Source of the DNA: Niabella drilacis
Lineage (GTDB): Bacteria; Bacteroidota; Bacteroidia; Chitinophagales; Chitinophagaceae
Assembly: GCF_900101395.1 (NCBI RefSeq)
Contig: NZ_FMZO01000006.1
Span: 62,001-126,000 of the forward strand
Reading direction: 5' to 3'
Length of the DNA stretch: 64,000 bases
Within the stretch, counting starts at the first letter, position 1; each line of letters starts with the position of its first letter. The translations under genes were made by a program, and so were the position numbers. The notes below the pieces were generated by a model. That model was not told the DNA's origin. It saw only the letters and a program-made list of their open reading frames with translations, and did no database searches. Below are positions 23,283 to 32,668 of this stretch, in pieces.

Positions 23283-23657
23283 ATGGAAACAAAAGACGGG
23301 AAGCAGGCCATCTATGCCAGGACAAGAGCAGACTGGAGGGATTGGCTAACAAAAAACTGCCTGACGGAAAAATCGGTCTGGTTAATCTTATATCACAAAA
23401 AAAGCAACGCAGAAAGCGTTCATTTAATTGAAGCAACCGAAGAAGCGCTTTGTTTTGGATGGATAGACAGTCTATGCAAAAAACGCGATGCAGAAAGTTA
23501 TTACCTGACTTTCTCCCCCAGGAATCCCCGAAAAAGCAAATGGAGTAAGCCTAATATTGAACGGGCGGAACGGATGATAGCCCTGGGGCTTATGACTGAG
23601 CACGGGCAAAAATCTATAGACATTGCAAAGCAGAACGGGAAATGGGAACCTGCATAG
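23283..23657 (+). pseudogene. YdeI/OmpD-associated family protein, truncated by frameshift
   Basis: The frame encodes 124 aa with the YdeI signature: WRDWLTKNCLTEKSVWLILYHKK, EATEEALCFGWIDSLCKK, and YLTFSPRNPRKSKWSKPN. Full-length relatives have about 190 residues and continue after NGKW with an ALDAV-like segment. Here the frame stops at NGKWEPA, while PLDAVRR appears a few bases later in another frame (from about 23663) and ends soon after. The remaining third of the family is not found in the next 480 bases. I read this as a gene broken by a frameshift and loss of its 3' part; a short natural variant is less likely. Confidence 0.65.
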
Positions 23658-24146
23658 CGCCCAACCGCTTGATGCTGTAAGGAGAGGAGCCATCGGAGGT
23701 CAATAAAACAACTTTTAACAGAAATATTGAGCACCGGGCTATTTGAACATCCCGGTACCCGGATCTATTACATTCGCGCAGACACCAATCCAGGCAATGG
23801 CATGATTGCATCCGCTTCATTTTCATTCCACACTTTGTTTAAAGCCCTTTCCTTTGACTTAAGCCCCGGAGGCCATAAAGGCGATACAGGATCCAACAAC
23901 CCTTTCTGCCTGGTGGTTTTATCCCGGGGGATCCGGATCAGATCTCCAAAATCCGAAAAATATTACGCGCCAAAAACATCTGCCTGACAAAAGATTTCAA
24001 TAACTTTAAGCCCATCTATCAACATGGATATGGATGGTTTGCCTGATCTTAAAGCGCGCCTGCTTTTTCAAATAATTGTCTATCTACCCATGTTGATGGT
24101 CAACCAATAAGAGTCAAAACCTGCGTTAAATTTAAGTGTATAAACA
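23658..24146. other. 489-base stretch without a recognised gene
   Basis: After the truncated YdeI-like frame there is no ORF I recognise. A plus frame of 86 codons (23727-23987) and an overlapping open minus stretch exist, but neither has a family signature. A 10-bp inverted repeat, ATCAACATGG (24018-24027) and CCATGTTGAT (24088-24097), lies before the peptidase gene. The region may be decayed coding sequence. Confidence 0.5.
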
Positions 24147-26402
24147 ATGTTTATGAAGCAATACTGTACCCTCTTTCTCCTTTTGACTATTGTAAGCTCA
24201 CTAAAAGCCCAGCAGGTAACCAGGCAGGATTATGCCCGTGCCGTATCTTTTATTTATAGCAATCTTGTCAATAAAAAGATATTCAATACCACTACCCCGC
24301 ACAACTGGTTTGCCGACAGCACCGGACTGTCTTTCCTTACCCAGGATAAAAGCGGGAAGGTCTTTTATAAACTGGATTGGAAAAAAATGAAACCCGAGCG
24401 GATGTTTGACCATGAACGCCTGGCAAAACTGCTGAGTGATTCATTGAAAAAAGAAGTCAGCGCTACCGATCTGCCGTTGACTGCAGCGCGCTATGCCGAC
24501 AAAACGCATATCGATATCAATGCAGCAGGAAAAGACTATATACTTGACCTCAATACTTATACGATCGTCCGCAAACACCGGCCGGAAAACAGGAGGAAGG
24601 AAGGCACTTCACCCGATGGCAAATGGGTTGCTTATACGAAAGATCACAACCTGTTTGTTCGTTCAACCGCAACCGGCGAAGTGAAGCAACTGAGCAAAGA
24701 CGGGGCTAAGCACTATGAATATGCCACCTACTATGGCTGGGGAGAGCTCATCGAAGGAGAAAATGGAGAACGCCCCCCGCACTTTTCTGTGAACTGGTCG
24801 CCCGATTCAAAATGGATACAGGCCTATATCTGTGACCTGCGCAAAGCAGAGAAGATGTACCTGCTCGACTGGAGCATTGATACGCTTTATAAACCCAAAT
24901 TACTTTCTTATTATCGCGGTTCCCCCGGTGATACAAATATGATATATATGACGCCCGTTTTCTTCAATATTGCGACCGGGGAAATGATCCGCAAAGATGC
25001 ATTCCGCAATGTCAACGCAGCATCCTGCGACTGGTCCCGGGAGCCCGGCATCGCTTACATAAAGAACCTTGTACGTGGCTATCAACAGGTTGATCTGTTC
25101 CGGCTTGATCTTACTACCGGGACCCAGGACAACGTATATTCAGAAACCAGTGCCACCAACATCGACAATTATAATTCTTATTTAACGAAAGACCCTGCTA
25201 AAATTTTATTTACTTCCGAAAAAAGCGGCTGGAAACAAGTGTACCTGCTTAACCCAAAGAGCAAATCGGTAACACCCATCACCAATGGAGCTTTCTATGT
25301 GAATGACCTCCTGTTCCTCGATGAAAAAGCGCAAGTCCTTTTTTTTACGGCTTCCGGCAAAGAAGCCGGCCGCAATCCATATTATCAGCATTTGTACCGG
25401 GTAAAACTGGATGGCACAGGATTAACATTGCTCACACCTGAAAACGCCAATCACGACATAACCGTTTCACCAGATGGCAAATATTTTACCGATAATATTT
25501 CCACGCTCGATCAGGCACCTGTATTTGTGTTAAGAGATAGTAAGAATGGGAGGATCATAGCGGAGCTGAATAAAGCCAATATAGATGCCTTGCTGGCCAT
25601 GAATTATCATTTCCCCGAAGCGTTTACAGCCACCGGCCGCGATGGGGTTACAACGATCTATGGAGCACTTTGGAAGCCTACCAATTTTGATCCTGCTAAA
25701 AAATACCCCGTCATTGATCAAACATACACCGGACCACATACCTTTATGTTCCCTCAGAATTTTGTCAGCTCAATATCACGCTCCAACCAGGCGCTGGCAG
25801 AACTGGGATTCATTGTTATAACTGTAGACGGATTAGGGACAGCCAACCGCTCCAAGGCTTTCCACAATGTTTCCTATAAAAACATGGGCAAGAACTTAAC
25901 GGATCATGTACTGGCCATAAGGGAATTAGGCAAAAAATACAGCTGGATGGATACGGATCGCGTAGGTATTTTCGGTCATTCTGCCGGAGGTTATGATGCG
26001 GGGCATGCGGTGCTGGAGTTCCCTGATTTCTATAAAGTGGCCGTTGCCAGTTCTGCCGATCATGATTTCAGAATGGAAAAGGATTGGTGGCCTGAAATGT
26101 ATATGGGATGGCCGGTGGATTCCACTTATGAGCAGGTCTCCAATATCACCATGGCGGGCAATCTGAAAGGGAAGCTGCTCATCGTACATGGCGGCATTGA
26201 TGAGAATGTGAACCCTTCTGCCACTTTCAAGCTGGCAGAAGCACTGGTAAAAGCAGACAAGGATTTTGATATGCTGATACTGCCAAGTCAGCATCATGGG
26301 TATGTGGGTAAGTATAACGACTATTTCACCAAAAAGAAATGGAATTATTTTGTGGAGCACTTGCTCGGCTTGAAACCAATTTGGGAGTTTGAAATGAAGT
26401 AA
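24147..26402 (+). CDS. S9 family dipeptidyl peptidase (DPP-IV type), exported
   Basis: The 751-aa protein has a signal peptide ending SSLKAQQ. An eight-bladed propeller (about 100-500) with the DPP-IV double-Glu region GWGELIEGENGE near 196-205 precedes the alpha/beta-hydrolase domain. The triad is visible: Ser612 in GHSAGGYDAG, Asp685 in HGGIDENV and His716/717 in SQHHGY. Most DPP-IV enzymes have GWSYGG at the nucleophile; GHSAGG is a variant seen in related S9 enzymes. It should remove X-Pro or X-Ala dipeptides in the periplasm. An alternative start two codons later (MKQYC) is equally plausible. It appears monocistronic. Confidence 0.9.
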   Translation: MFMKQYCTLFLLLTIVSSLKAQQVTRQDYARAVSFIYSNLVNKKIFNTTTPHNWFADSTGLSFLTQDKSGKVFYKLDWKKMKPERMFDHERLAKLLSDSLKKEVSATDLPLTAARYADKTHIDINAAGKDYILDLNTYTIVRKHRPENRRKEGTSPDGKWVAYTKDHNLFVRSTATGEVKQLSKDGAKHYEYATYYGWGELIEGENGERPPHFSVNWSPDSKWIQAYICDLRKAEKMYLLDWSIDTLYKPKLLSYYRGSPGDTNMIYMTPVFFNIATGEMIRKDAFRNVNAASCDWSREPGIAYIKNLVRGYQQVDLFRLDLTTGTQDNVYSETSATNIDNYNSYLTKDPAKILFTSEKSGWKQVYLLNPKSKSVTPITNGAFYVNDLLFLDEKAQVLFFTASGKEAGRNPYYQHLYRVKLDGTGLTLLTPENANHDITVSPDGKYFTDNISTLDQAPVFVLRDSKNGRIIAELNKANIDALLAMNYHFPEAFTATGRDGVTTIYGALWKPTNFDPAKKYPVIDQTYTGPHTFMFPQNFVSSISRSNQALAELGFIVITVDGLGTANRSKAFHNVSYKNMGKNLTDHVLAIRELGKKYSWMDTDRVGIFGHSAGGYDAGHAVLEFPDFYKVAVASSADHDFRMEKDWWPEMYMGWPVDSTYEQVSNITMAGNLKGKLLIVHGGIDENVNPSATFKLAEALVKADKDFDMLILPSQHHGYVGKYNDYFTKKKWNYFVEHLLGLKPIWEFEMK

Positions 26403-26659
26403 TTGCAAAAGATTTACCAATCCTGCTGGCCACAGAAGTGTTTGCGATGTCCAATCCCGGCAACCTATTTGCCAGGGAGTGATACCTTAAAACCTGATGC
26501 AACTTCCAAAAGAGCCGTTTGATTAAAGGGAACCGTCTTTCAAAGCAACGGTGACAGCAGACTTCCCATAATACCAGAGCGATGCCGGATCTGGCTGGTG
26601 CCCGGACAAAACAGGCCGAAAGCCTGCTTCTCCAGAACCGGGTAGCACGCTTGTGGATC

Positions 26660-29017
26660 TCAATCCGGTACAGCCGGAAGCCAGTGCTCCAGCAGATCCC
26701 TGCAATTCAGTATTTTTTCATACAGGTCTGCCGGTGTATAAAAATACTGGTTGGAGGCTTCAAAGCCCAACCTTGAATCGCTGATCTGTAAGGCGGCCAT
26801 GCGTTCTGCAAGCGCCGTTTCCTGCATCAGTAAATGTGCAAGGCGGTCTTTTATGCTCCTGCGGTCCGTGGCAGCTGCTGCCAGCCTGTCCCGGCATACG
26901 ATGAATTCGGCCTGGTTGGCGATGCTCCGGTAATGCAGGGCAATGGCTTCAATGATGTTCCGCTCCTGCAATACTGCCTGCCGCTCATTTTGTGACAATG
27001 CTGTTTTTTTAGCCGCTTCGTTCAGTTGTTGAACGATACCGGCAAAAGTATCGCCCAGCTCGCGCAATAACCGGGTAAAAACATCTGCCGGGTAGATAGA
27101 ACGCCAGCCATTGATATCATCATAAGGCAGTCCTACCATGGTGGCTTTATAACCGGTGGGAGCCTGCCACAAAAGATTGGCGGGTCCAACCTGCAACGGC
27201 GCTCCATAAACTACGCTTATATGATAAGGGAACTTACTGAACGCCTCACTGAACTGCCTCCATGCGTGGGTCATAACCGGAGCGGCGGCACCAAACCGCC
27301 TGTCCGCCACCTGCTGCACTGCATCGGCGGAGGACAGGCTTTTATCACTTCCCATTAATGCTACTACTTCCAGGTTGGGAGAAGGGTAGCCTCCAAGTGT
27401 CCAGCCCAGCATAAGCCCTGCCACGCCTTCGGTCCGAAGCCGCTCAATATGCTTCGCCACATTATACAGCGCCGGTATGTATGGTACCGCGCCTATTTCC
27501 CAGGAATTATTGGCCTGTATCTTAGCCATCGTCTTCAGTCCATGCTCCTGCGCCAGCTTCCAATGCCGCTTTGCCCGGGGACCCGGCCCTATAGCTGAGA
27601 TCGAATATTCTCCTACTTTACTTTTAATACCGCCCCGCTCAATATCCAGCTCCCACTCGCTTACACTCATTAACAGACTATCCTTTGTTATAAGTTGGGG
27701 GATGATCGCTGCCGCCCAATCATCACGCCATCCCCAGTCCCATATGATCAGTTGTGGCGGCACCGTATCTGCGGCCATGTTCCCCGCCGCTTTGGCGGCC
27801 TCGTAGCCCTTGCGGATGCCCTGGCTGTAAGTATTGTTCAAGGCAGCAATTACGGTTCCCGGGCCAGCCGGGCCACATCGGGAACATCCTTTCCCCTGCC
27901 CGTGCGACCAGCAATTGGTGGGATTTTCAGAAGCCGTGATAGAAAAAAAACCGGCGATCAGCGGCGCACGCTCCACTATTTGAGCTATGGAATCTTCCAG
28001 GTAGCGCTGTACTTCGGGGTTGCTGGTGCAAAGGGCTGTTCCCTGTCCGCGAAGTCCGGGATTTTTTTTATAAAAGGCTTCCGGTTGGTGCCGGGGCTCG
28101 TTCAGATACAGATAAATACCAATGCCGTGCGCCCGGGCACGGCTGGAAAGCTTCTGCAAATTCGCAAGCCGTTGCTCCCAGTGCTGACTGACCGAGGGGT
28201 CCCATGGGAAGGGTGTAAGCCTGCTGAGAACGATGTGCATCCAGATACTTTCCACCCCGGATGCAGCAAGCCGCTCCAGGTATGCATCGGGATAAGAATC
28301 GATCGATGTATCCAGCAACGGATCGCCAAACAGGGCAAAATAGGGATAGGTCAGCCTCGGGTTAAAACCCGCCGGAGACGGAGCCTGTCCAGGCATCTGC
28401 TCCTTTTTAAACGGCGCAGATAATTCCTTCACAAAATGAAAATACGGCATCTGCTCTTTGGGCAACCCTTTTGGGAAGGCCTGCCGTAAAAGCCGTGAAA
28501 ACCGCTGCTTGCCTTCTGCCGGAATTTCCGCTAACTGTTGATAAACAACAGGAGCACATTCGGGTTTCAGACTGCCCAGCTTGATGTAAAAAAAATCATC
28601 CTCCTTTAATGTAAAATCCATGCGTGCCTTATCCCAGCCCATCAGGGTCTGCAACTGGCTATCGGGCAGCAGGTGCCAGTTCCTGCGGATCACTGTTAAA
28701 TAACTCCGTTGCCACTGTTCATCTGTAACAGGCGGCGCCGGAGGCAGTCCCATAAACCGGGCAATCTGCCCTAATTGCTGCGGGGTGGCGTTCACCGCTG
28801 CAGCCATCCGCTCCAGGGGTACCAGCCCCCAGTTGCGCCACACAAAAGCATAAAGGGCATTGGGAAAATGCTTCAATTCGAGCGCCTTTTTGCCGGCCTG
28901 CATCCCGGCAAAAGACCAGGCCGGTATTCCCTGCAAAAACAAAAAAACACCAAGCGCCGCATTGGAAGCAAGGAACTGACGGCGGTTGATCGGGAACCGG
29001 TTACCGGGCTGTTTCAT
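26660..29017 (-). CDS. Exported protein with a TIM-barrel, glycoside-hydrolase-like region; last gene of the SusCD-linked operon
   Basis: The 785-aa protein starts with an RRQFL-type Tat-like or Sec signal (about 1-38). Residues 100-190 look like a helical module. From about 225 (YFALFGDPLLDTSIDSYPD, then SGVESIWMHIVL, HGIGIYLYLNEPRH, GFFSITASE and LIIWDWGWRDDW) the pattern of strand-acid-helix is that of a TIM-barrel hydrolase. The Glu of LNEP and of TASE are candidate catalytic residues. A C-x-x-C pair, CSRCG, follows the latter. I do not recognise a CAZy family with confidence. It closes the 16-gene run, 148 bases after the MFS gene. Confidence 0.6.
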   Translation of the reverse strand: MKQPGNRFPINRRQFLASNAALGVFLFLQGIPAWSFAGMQAGKKALELKHFPNALYAFVWRNWGLVPLERMAAAVNATPQQLGQIARFMGLPPAPPVTDEQWQRSYLTVIRRNWHLLPDSQLQTLMGWDKARMDFTLKEDDFFYIKLGSLKPECAPVVYQQLAEIPAEGKQRFSRLLRQAFPKGLPKEQMPYFHFVKELSAPFKKEQMPGQAPSPAGFNPRLTYPYFALFGDPLLDTSIDSYPDAYLERLAASGVESIWMHIVLSRLTPFPWDPSVSQHWEQRLANLQKLSSRARAHGIGIYLYLNEPRHQPEAFYKKNPGLRGQGTALCTSNPEVQRYLEDSIAQIVERAPLIAGFFSITASENPTNCWSHGQGKGCSRCGPAGPGTVIAALNNTYSQGIRKGYEAAKAAGNMAADTVPPQLIIWDWGWRDDWAAAIIPQLITKDSLLMSVSEWELDIERGGIKSKVGEYSISAIGPGPRAKRHWKLAQEHGLKTMAKIQANNSWEIGAVPYIPALYNVAKHIERLRTEGVAGLMLGWTLGGYPSPNLEVVALMGSDKSLSSADAVQQVADRRFGAAAPVMTHAWRQFSEAFSKFPYHISVVYGAPLQVGPANLLWQAPTGYKATMVGLPYDDINGWRSIYPADVFTRLLRELGDTFAGIVQQLNEAAKKTALSQNERQAVLQERNIIEAIALHYRSIANQAEFIVCRDRLAAAATDRRSIKDRLAHLLMQETALAERMAALQISDSRLGFEASNQYFYTPADLYEKILNCRDLLEHWLPAVPD

Positions 29018-29165
29018 TATTATACAGTTTAAGATATATCGTATTCATTTGCACGCAACGTTTTTGACAAAGTTAATTGGTCAGAGAGAACAAAAGCAGA
29101 TAGTATCCTGTATGCCTGCTGCCCGGACCGGGGCAGCACAGCAGCGCCCCCTCTGATGCAGCCGT

Positions 29166-30383
29166 TTACGCTTTTGTCCGGATACCCATTAAAGCCAGTG
29201 CCGCCAAAACGATCAGAAAGGCGGCCGACTGGTAAATGACGCTCAGCGATATATGGGCATCTCTTAAGGCTCCGCCAAAATACAAGGCAATACCACCGAT
29301 CAATGTTCCGCAAAAATTAAGAATCCCATACCCCGTGGCACGATACTCAGTGCCAACGATCATACTGAGTATGGGCATCGTGTTCGTATCCGTAAAGGAT
29401 TTGGTAAATGCATACACAACAAAACACCCGACAGCCACAAAAAGCAGTGACGTATAACTGGCCAAAAAAATTGCCGGAGCCGCAACACACAAGCCGATTG
29501 CAGGCACCCATATCCGCGCTCTTTTATTGACCTTACTCCATTGATCGGCCAATACACCCCCCGCAAGCACGCCAAAAATCGCTGCTGTAAAAACATAGCC
29601 CGTAGAGTAGATCCCCGCCCTGGTTTGAGACAACAGAAATTTTTCCTGGAAATAGGTAGGCAGCCAGCCTACTACCAGCCAGGCCATCAGGCTAACCAGT
29701 GCAAAGAAAATAAGCAGCAGGATATAGGACCTTTTCCTGAAAAGCAGTTTCAGGGTGGCCGGAAACCCTGTGACCGGGTTGCGCTTTTCCTTATCCCCCA
29801 TCTGCTCACGCGGAGCGTCTTTCAAAACAAACAGCAACAATACGGCATACACCATTCCAAAAATGCCAAAAGAAAAAAAAGCGGTATTCCATTGATGGTT
29901 TTCGGCGATCCATCCACCTAAGAAGCCAAGACTCTGACCCGCCATAATCCCCGCCATATGTATGCCCGTAGCCAGCGACCGGGTGCTGCCTTTGTGATAA
30001 TCCATGATCAATGCCAGTGCCGCCGGAATATAACAGGCTTCACTTAACCCCATCAGGGCTCTTGTAACCAGCAACCCCTGAAACGACGTGGCATAGGAAG
30101 TCATCCAGGTAACCAGCGACCAGATCAGCAGGCTAACCAGTATCACTTTGCTGCGGCTAAACCGGTCGGCCAGAAAGCCGGCCAATGGACTAAATAATCC
30201 ATACACCCAAAGAAAGGCTGCCGTCAACAACCCAAATTCTGCATCCGTCATCGGGATGGCATTCACAATAGAGCTGCGCATCGTAGTGATCATGGTACGA
30301 TCTATATAATTGAGCATGGCTATTATAAACAGAAGCCCCACCACCATCCAGGCTCTCGCCATCGTTTTTCCCGAACGTTCCAT
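29166..30383 (-). CDS. MFS transporter, anion:cation symporter-like
   Basis: The 405-aa protein has 12 predicted membrane helices. The first helix contains NYIDRTMI, a motif common in the hexuronate/sialate/phthalate-type (ACS) symporters, and the inter-helix 2-3 loop is GFLADRFSRSKV, the general MFS motif. The likely role is inner-membrane uptake of the compound released outside by the SusCD part of the same operon. It lies between the class III aminotransferase gene (60 bases upstream) and the exported TIM-barrel-like gene. Substrate cannot be told; an acidic sugar fits the family. Confidence 0.85.
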   Translation of the reverse strand: MERSGKTMARAWMVVGLLFIIAMLNYIDRTMITTMRSSIVNAIPMTDAEFGLLTAAFLWVYGLFSPLAGFLADRFSRSKVILVSLLIWSLVTWMTSYATSFQGLLVTRALMGLSEACYIPAALALIMDYHKGSTRSLATGIHMAGIMAGQSLGFLGGWIAENHQWNTAFFSFGIFGMVYAVLLLFVLKDAPREQMGDKEKRNPVTGFPATLKLLFRKRSYILLLIFFALVSLMAWLVVGWLPTYFQEKFLLSQTRAGIYSTGYVFTAAIFGVLAGGVLADQWSKVNKRARIWVPAIGLCVAAPAIFLASYTSLLFVAVGCFVVYAFTKSFTDTNTMPILSMIVGTEYRATGYGILNFCGTLIGGIALYFGGALRDAHISLSVIYQSAAFLIVLAALALMGIRTKA

Positions 30384-30443
30384 AACCGTATATCATTTTA
30401 ATGCTCCCGGTTTATTGCCGGAAGGCTGTTTTCAAAAATCCTG

Positions 30444-31742
30444 CTATAAAGCTGCCAGTACTTCGTTAGCCACCTGTATCGCTTCATCAATCTCTTCCTC
30501 CGTATGTACCGCGCTGATATACCAAAGGCCCCTGCCAATGATCCGGATATTCCGATCGTGCATAGCTGCAATAAACCTGCTTAACCTGGGTTTATCCGTT
30601 TTTAGCGTATCCCGGTAGTCCCTTACTTTTTCCAGATCGGTGAAGCAGCTGCTGAACACAGGTCCGGGTCCACTTAGCAATAAATTCTGGTTATGCTGAC
30701 GGGCCGCTTCCGCTAACCCCGTCATCAGCCGCTTTCCCAGTGCAAACATCCGCGGGTAAGGGTTATCCCGCTCCAATACCCGTATGGTTGACAATGCGGC
30801 TGCAATCATCGGGCAGCTGGAATTCATAGTACCTGCGTGGATCACCACTGATTGTTCGATCAGCTCCATCCACTCACGCCGGCCAACAACAGCGCTTACC
30901 GGGTAACCACTTCCCATCGCTTTTGCAAACACTGACAGGTCGGGTGTTACACCAAAATAACTTTGTGCGCCGCCCAGTCCGACCCTGAAACCGGTGATCA
31001 CCTCATCAAAGATCAGCGCAATACCGTATTGATCGCATAGTGTCCTGAGCCCCTGTAAAAAGCCCGGCTCCGGTTCAATACATCCGTTATTACACATCAC
31101 CGGCTCGGTAATGATCGCTGCTATTTCGTGGTACTGTTTTTCCAGGGTTTGCTTCACCAGGTCCAGGTCGTTCCAGGGCAATACGATGAACTCATTTCTC
31201 GTATTGGCAGCCATCCCTGCCGACCAGGGAAACACCTCCGGCTCTTCCCGGCTGCCCAGTGCTTCTACTCCCGGAGTAGAAATTCCCCAGGCCACATCAT
31301 CGAGCCAACCGTGATAATGTCCTTCAAAACGCAAAAATTTTTGCTTCCCCGTTTTCGCCCTGGCTACCCGAAAAGCAGTTTGAACGGCTGTTGACCCGTC
31401 AAGGCAGAAGCGGATCAGCTCGGCAGAAGGGATCAGCCTTGCCAGCTTCTCGGCCAGCTCAATTTCCTGGATATGCTGACCCGCATACAGTTGTCCCTGT
31501 TCTGAATAAGATTGAATGGCGTGCAGCACTTCCGGGTGCGAGTGGCCCAGGATCAAAGGTCCCTGGCTTAGTGTAAAATCCAGGTACACATTATTATCCA
31601 CATCCACAACCCTGCTTCCCTTACCATGCGAATAAAACAATGCATGCGGATGATTGTATTTCCTAAACTCCGACGATACGCCTCCGGCGAGTACCTTAGC
31701 CGCGCGATCCAATAATTGTCTTGAATACTGATACCTGCTCAT
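30444..31742 (-). CDS. Class III aminotransferase, glutamate-1-semialdehyde aminomutase-like
   Basis: The frame is open to 31805, but the start at 31742 (MSRYQYSRQLLDRAAKVLAGGVSSEFRKY) fits the GSA-aminomutase family and gives 432 aa. The PLP Lys is in FAKAMGSGYPVSAVVG (about 266), the cofactor Asp in IFDEVITGFR, and the substrate-contact segment is CLDGSTAVQTAFRVARAKTG. Heme biosynthesis does not explain its place here. It is followed by an MFS gene and preceded by an SDR and an aldo/keto reductase, so it probably acts on the operon's substrate, removing or transferring an amino group. Confidence 0.85.
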   Translation of the reverse strand: MSRYQYSRQLLDRAAKVLAGGVSSEFRKYNHPHALFYSHGKGSRVVDVDNNVYLDFTLSQGPLILGHSHPEVLHAIQSYSEQGQLYAGQHIQEIELAEKLARLIPSAELIRFCLDGSTAVQTAFRVARAKTGKQKFLRFEGHYHGWLDDVAWGISTPGVEALGSREEPEVFPWSAGMAANTRNEFIVLPWNDLDLVKQTLEKQYHEIAAIITEPVMCNNGCIEPEPGFLQGLRTLCDQYGIALIFDEVITGFRVGLGGAQSYFGVTPDLSVFAKAMGSGYPVSAVVGRREWMELIEQSVVIHAGTMNSSCPMIAAALSTIRVLERDNPYPRMFALGKRLMTGLAEAARQHNQNLLLSGPGPVFSSCFTDLEKVRDYRDTLKTDKPRLSRFIAAMHDRNIRIIGRGLWYISAVHTEEEIDEAIQVANEVLAAL

Positions 31743-31872
31743 TGCTGCTTTTTTATGATTTGTAAATCCGGTTTTTATAATAAAACATTTCCCGCTCCAT
31801 GGCACTGATCTCCATCAACACAATAATTAAAATAGTTTTTAAAATCAGGCTTTGCCTTTACCTCCATAATGA

Positions 31873-32664
31873 TCACCAGCTTGTCCATCCCCCATCCACC
31901 AACAGGTTATGGCCGGTAACAAAGGCCGAGGCATCGGATGCCAGGAAAACAACCGGTCCTTTAATATCCTCATCATTGGCGAATCGCCCCAATGGGGTCA
32001 GCTGCTTATAATTTACGCTGAACTCGGTCTCCCCAAAGGTTTCACTAACCCCTGGGCCATACCCTCCCGGGCTCAGACAGTTACAGCGGATATTGAACCT
32101 GCCGTAGTAGTTAGCGATCCATTTTGTAAACCCCACCATTGCCCATTTATCATAGGTGTAATTTACGGGGCTCGTCATCCCCGTTTCTCCATACACCGGG
32201 AAGTTTGGCCCCACCGAGCCCTGTATGGAGCCGATATTAATGATGTTACCGGCTTTGCGCCGGCACATATCTTTTAGTACTTCTTTCGTCAGTAACATTA
32301 ACCCGGTGGAGTTTACGGCCTGCGCTCCTTCCCATTCGGCCTTGCTCATTGCATCAAGGTTTTTAAACCCTTCCCGGGAAACCGCATTATTAATCAAAAC
32401 ATCCATTTTTCCAAAATCCCGGATGACCGTCGCCACAAAGCCGGTGATCGACCTTTCATCTTTCAGATCCAGCTGCAGGCCGGCAGCCTTCAAGCCCATT
32501 TCCCGCAGCTCCGCTGCATAAGCCTTGCATTCCATCAAATTCCGGGAAGCGATGATCACCTGTGCACCAGCCTGAGCCAATGCCAGTGAAATCGGTTTTC
32601 CGTAAAGGCCGGCGCCTCCTGTAACAACCGCTACCCTTCCTTCCAGACTAAAGAACTGTATCAT
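31873..32664 (-). CDS. Short-chain dehydrogenase/reductase (SDR), first of two
   Basis: The 263-aa protein has the classical SDR signatures: the nucleotide loop VVTGGAGLYGKP (about 12-23), the NNAV motif (about 91) and the active-site Tyr/Lys in NYTYDKWAMVGF (about 168-179). The glycine loop is the GGAGLYG variant seen in sugar-nucleotide-type SDRs. The C-terminus ends LVDGGWTSW. The stop of the upstream aldo/keto reductase gene is 4 bases from its start. The protein could oxidise or reduce a sugar-acid intermediate; the substrate is unknown. Confidence 0.85.
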   Translation of the reverse strand: MIQFFSLEGRVAVVTGGAGLYGKPISLALAQAGAQVIIASRNLMECKAYAAELREMGLKAAGLQLDLKDERSITGFVATVIRDFGKMDVLINNAVSREGFKNLDAMSKAEWEGAQAVNSTGLMLLTKEVLKDMCRRKAGNIINIGSIQGSVGPNFPVYGETGMTSPVNYTYDKWAMVGFTKWIANYYGRFNIRCNCLSPGGYGPGVSETFGETEFSVNYKQLTPLGRFANDEDIKGPVVFLASDASAFVTGHNLLVDGGWTSW

Positions 32665-32668
32665 ATTT

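Noticed and set aside
23727-23987. An 86-codon plus frame after the truncated YdeI-like gene
   Set aside because: No family or start-site signal; an overlapping minus-strand stretch is equally open, so coding cannot be supported.
26403-26659. A gene or element between the S9 peptidase and the TIM-barrel-like gene
   Set aside because: The 257 bases between convergent stops hold only short frames in poor context and no clear hairpin with a T-run.
30444-31742. Heme biosynthesis enzyme HemL
   Set aside because: The fold and motifs are GSA-aminomutase-like, but the operon context is catabolic and no other heme gene is near; the general family name is safer.
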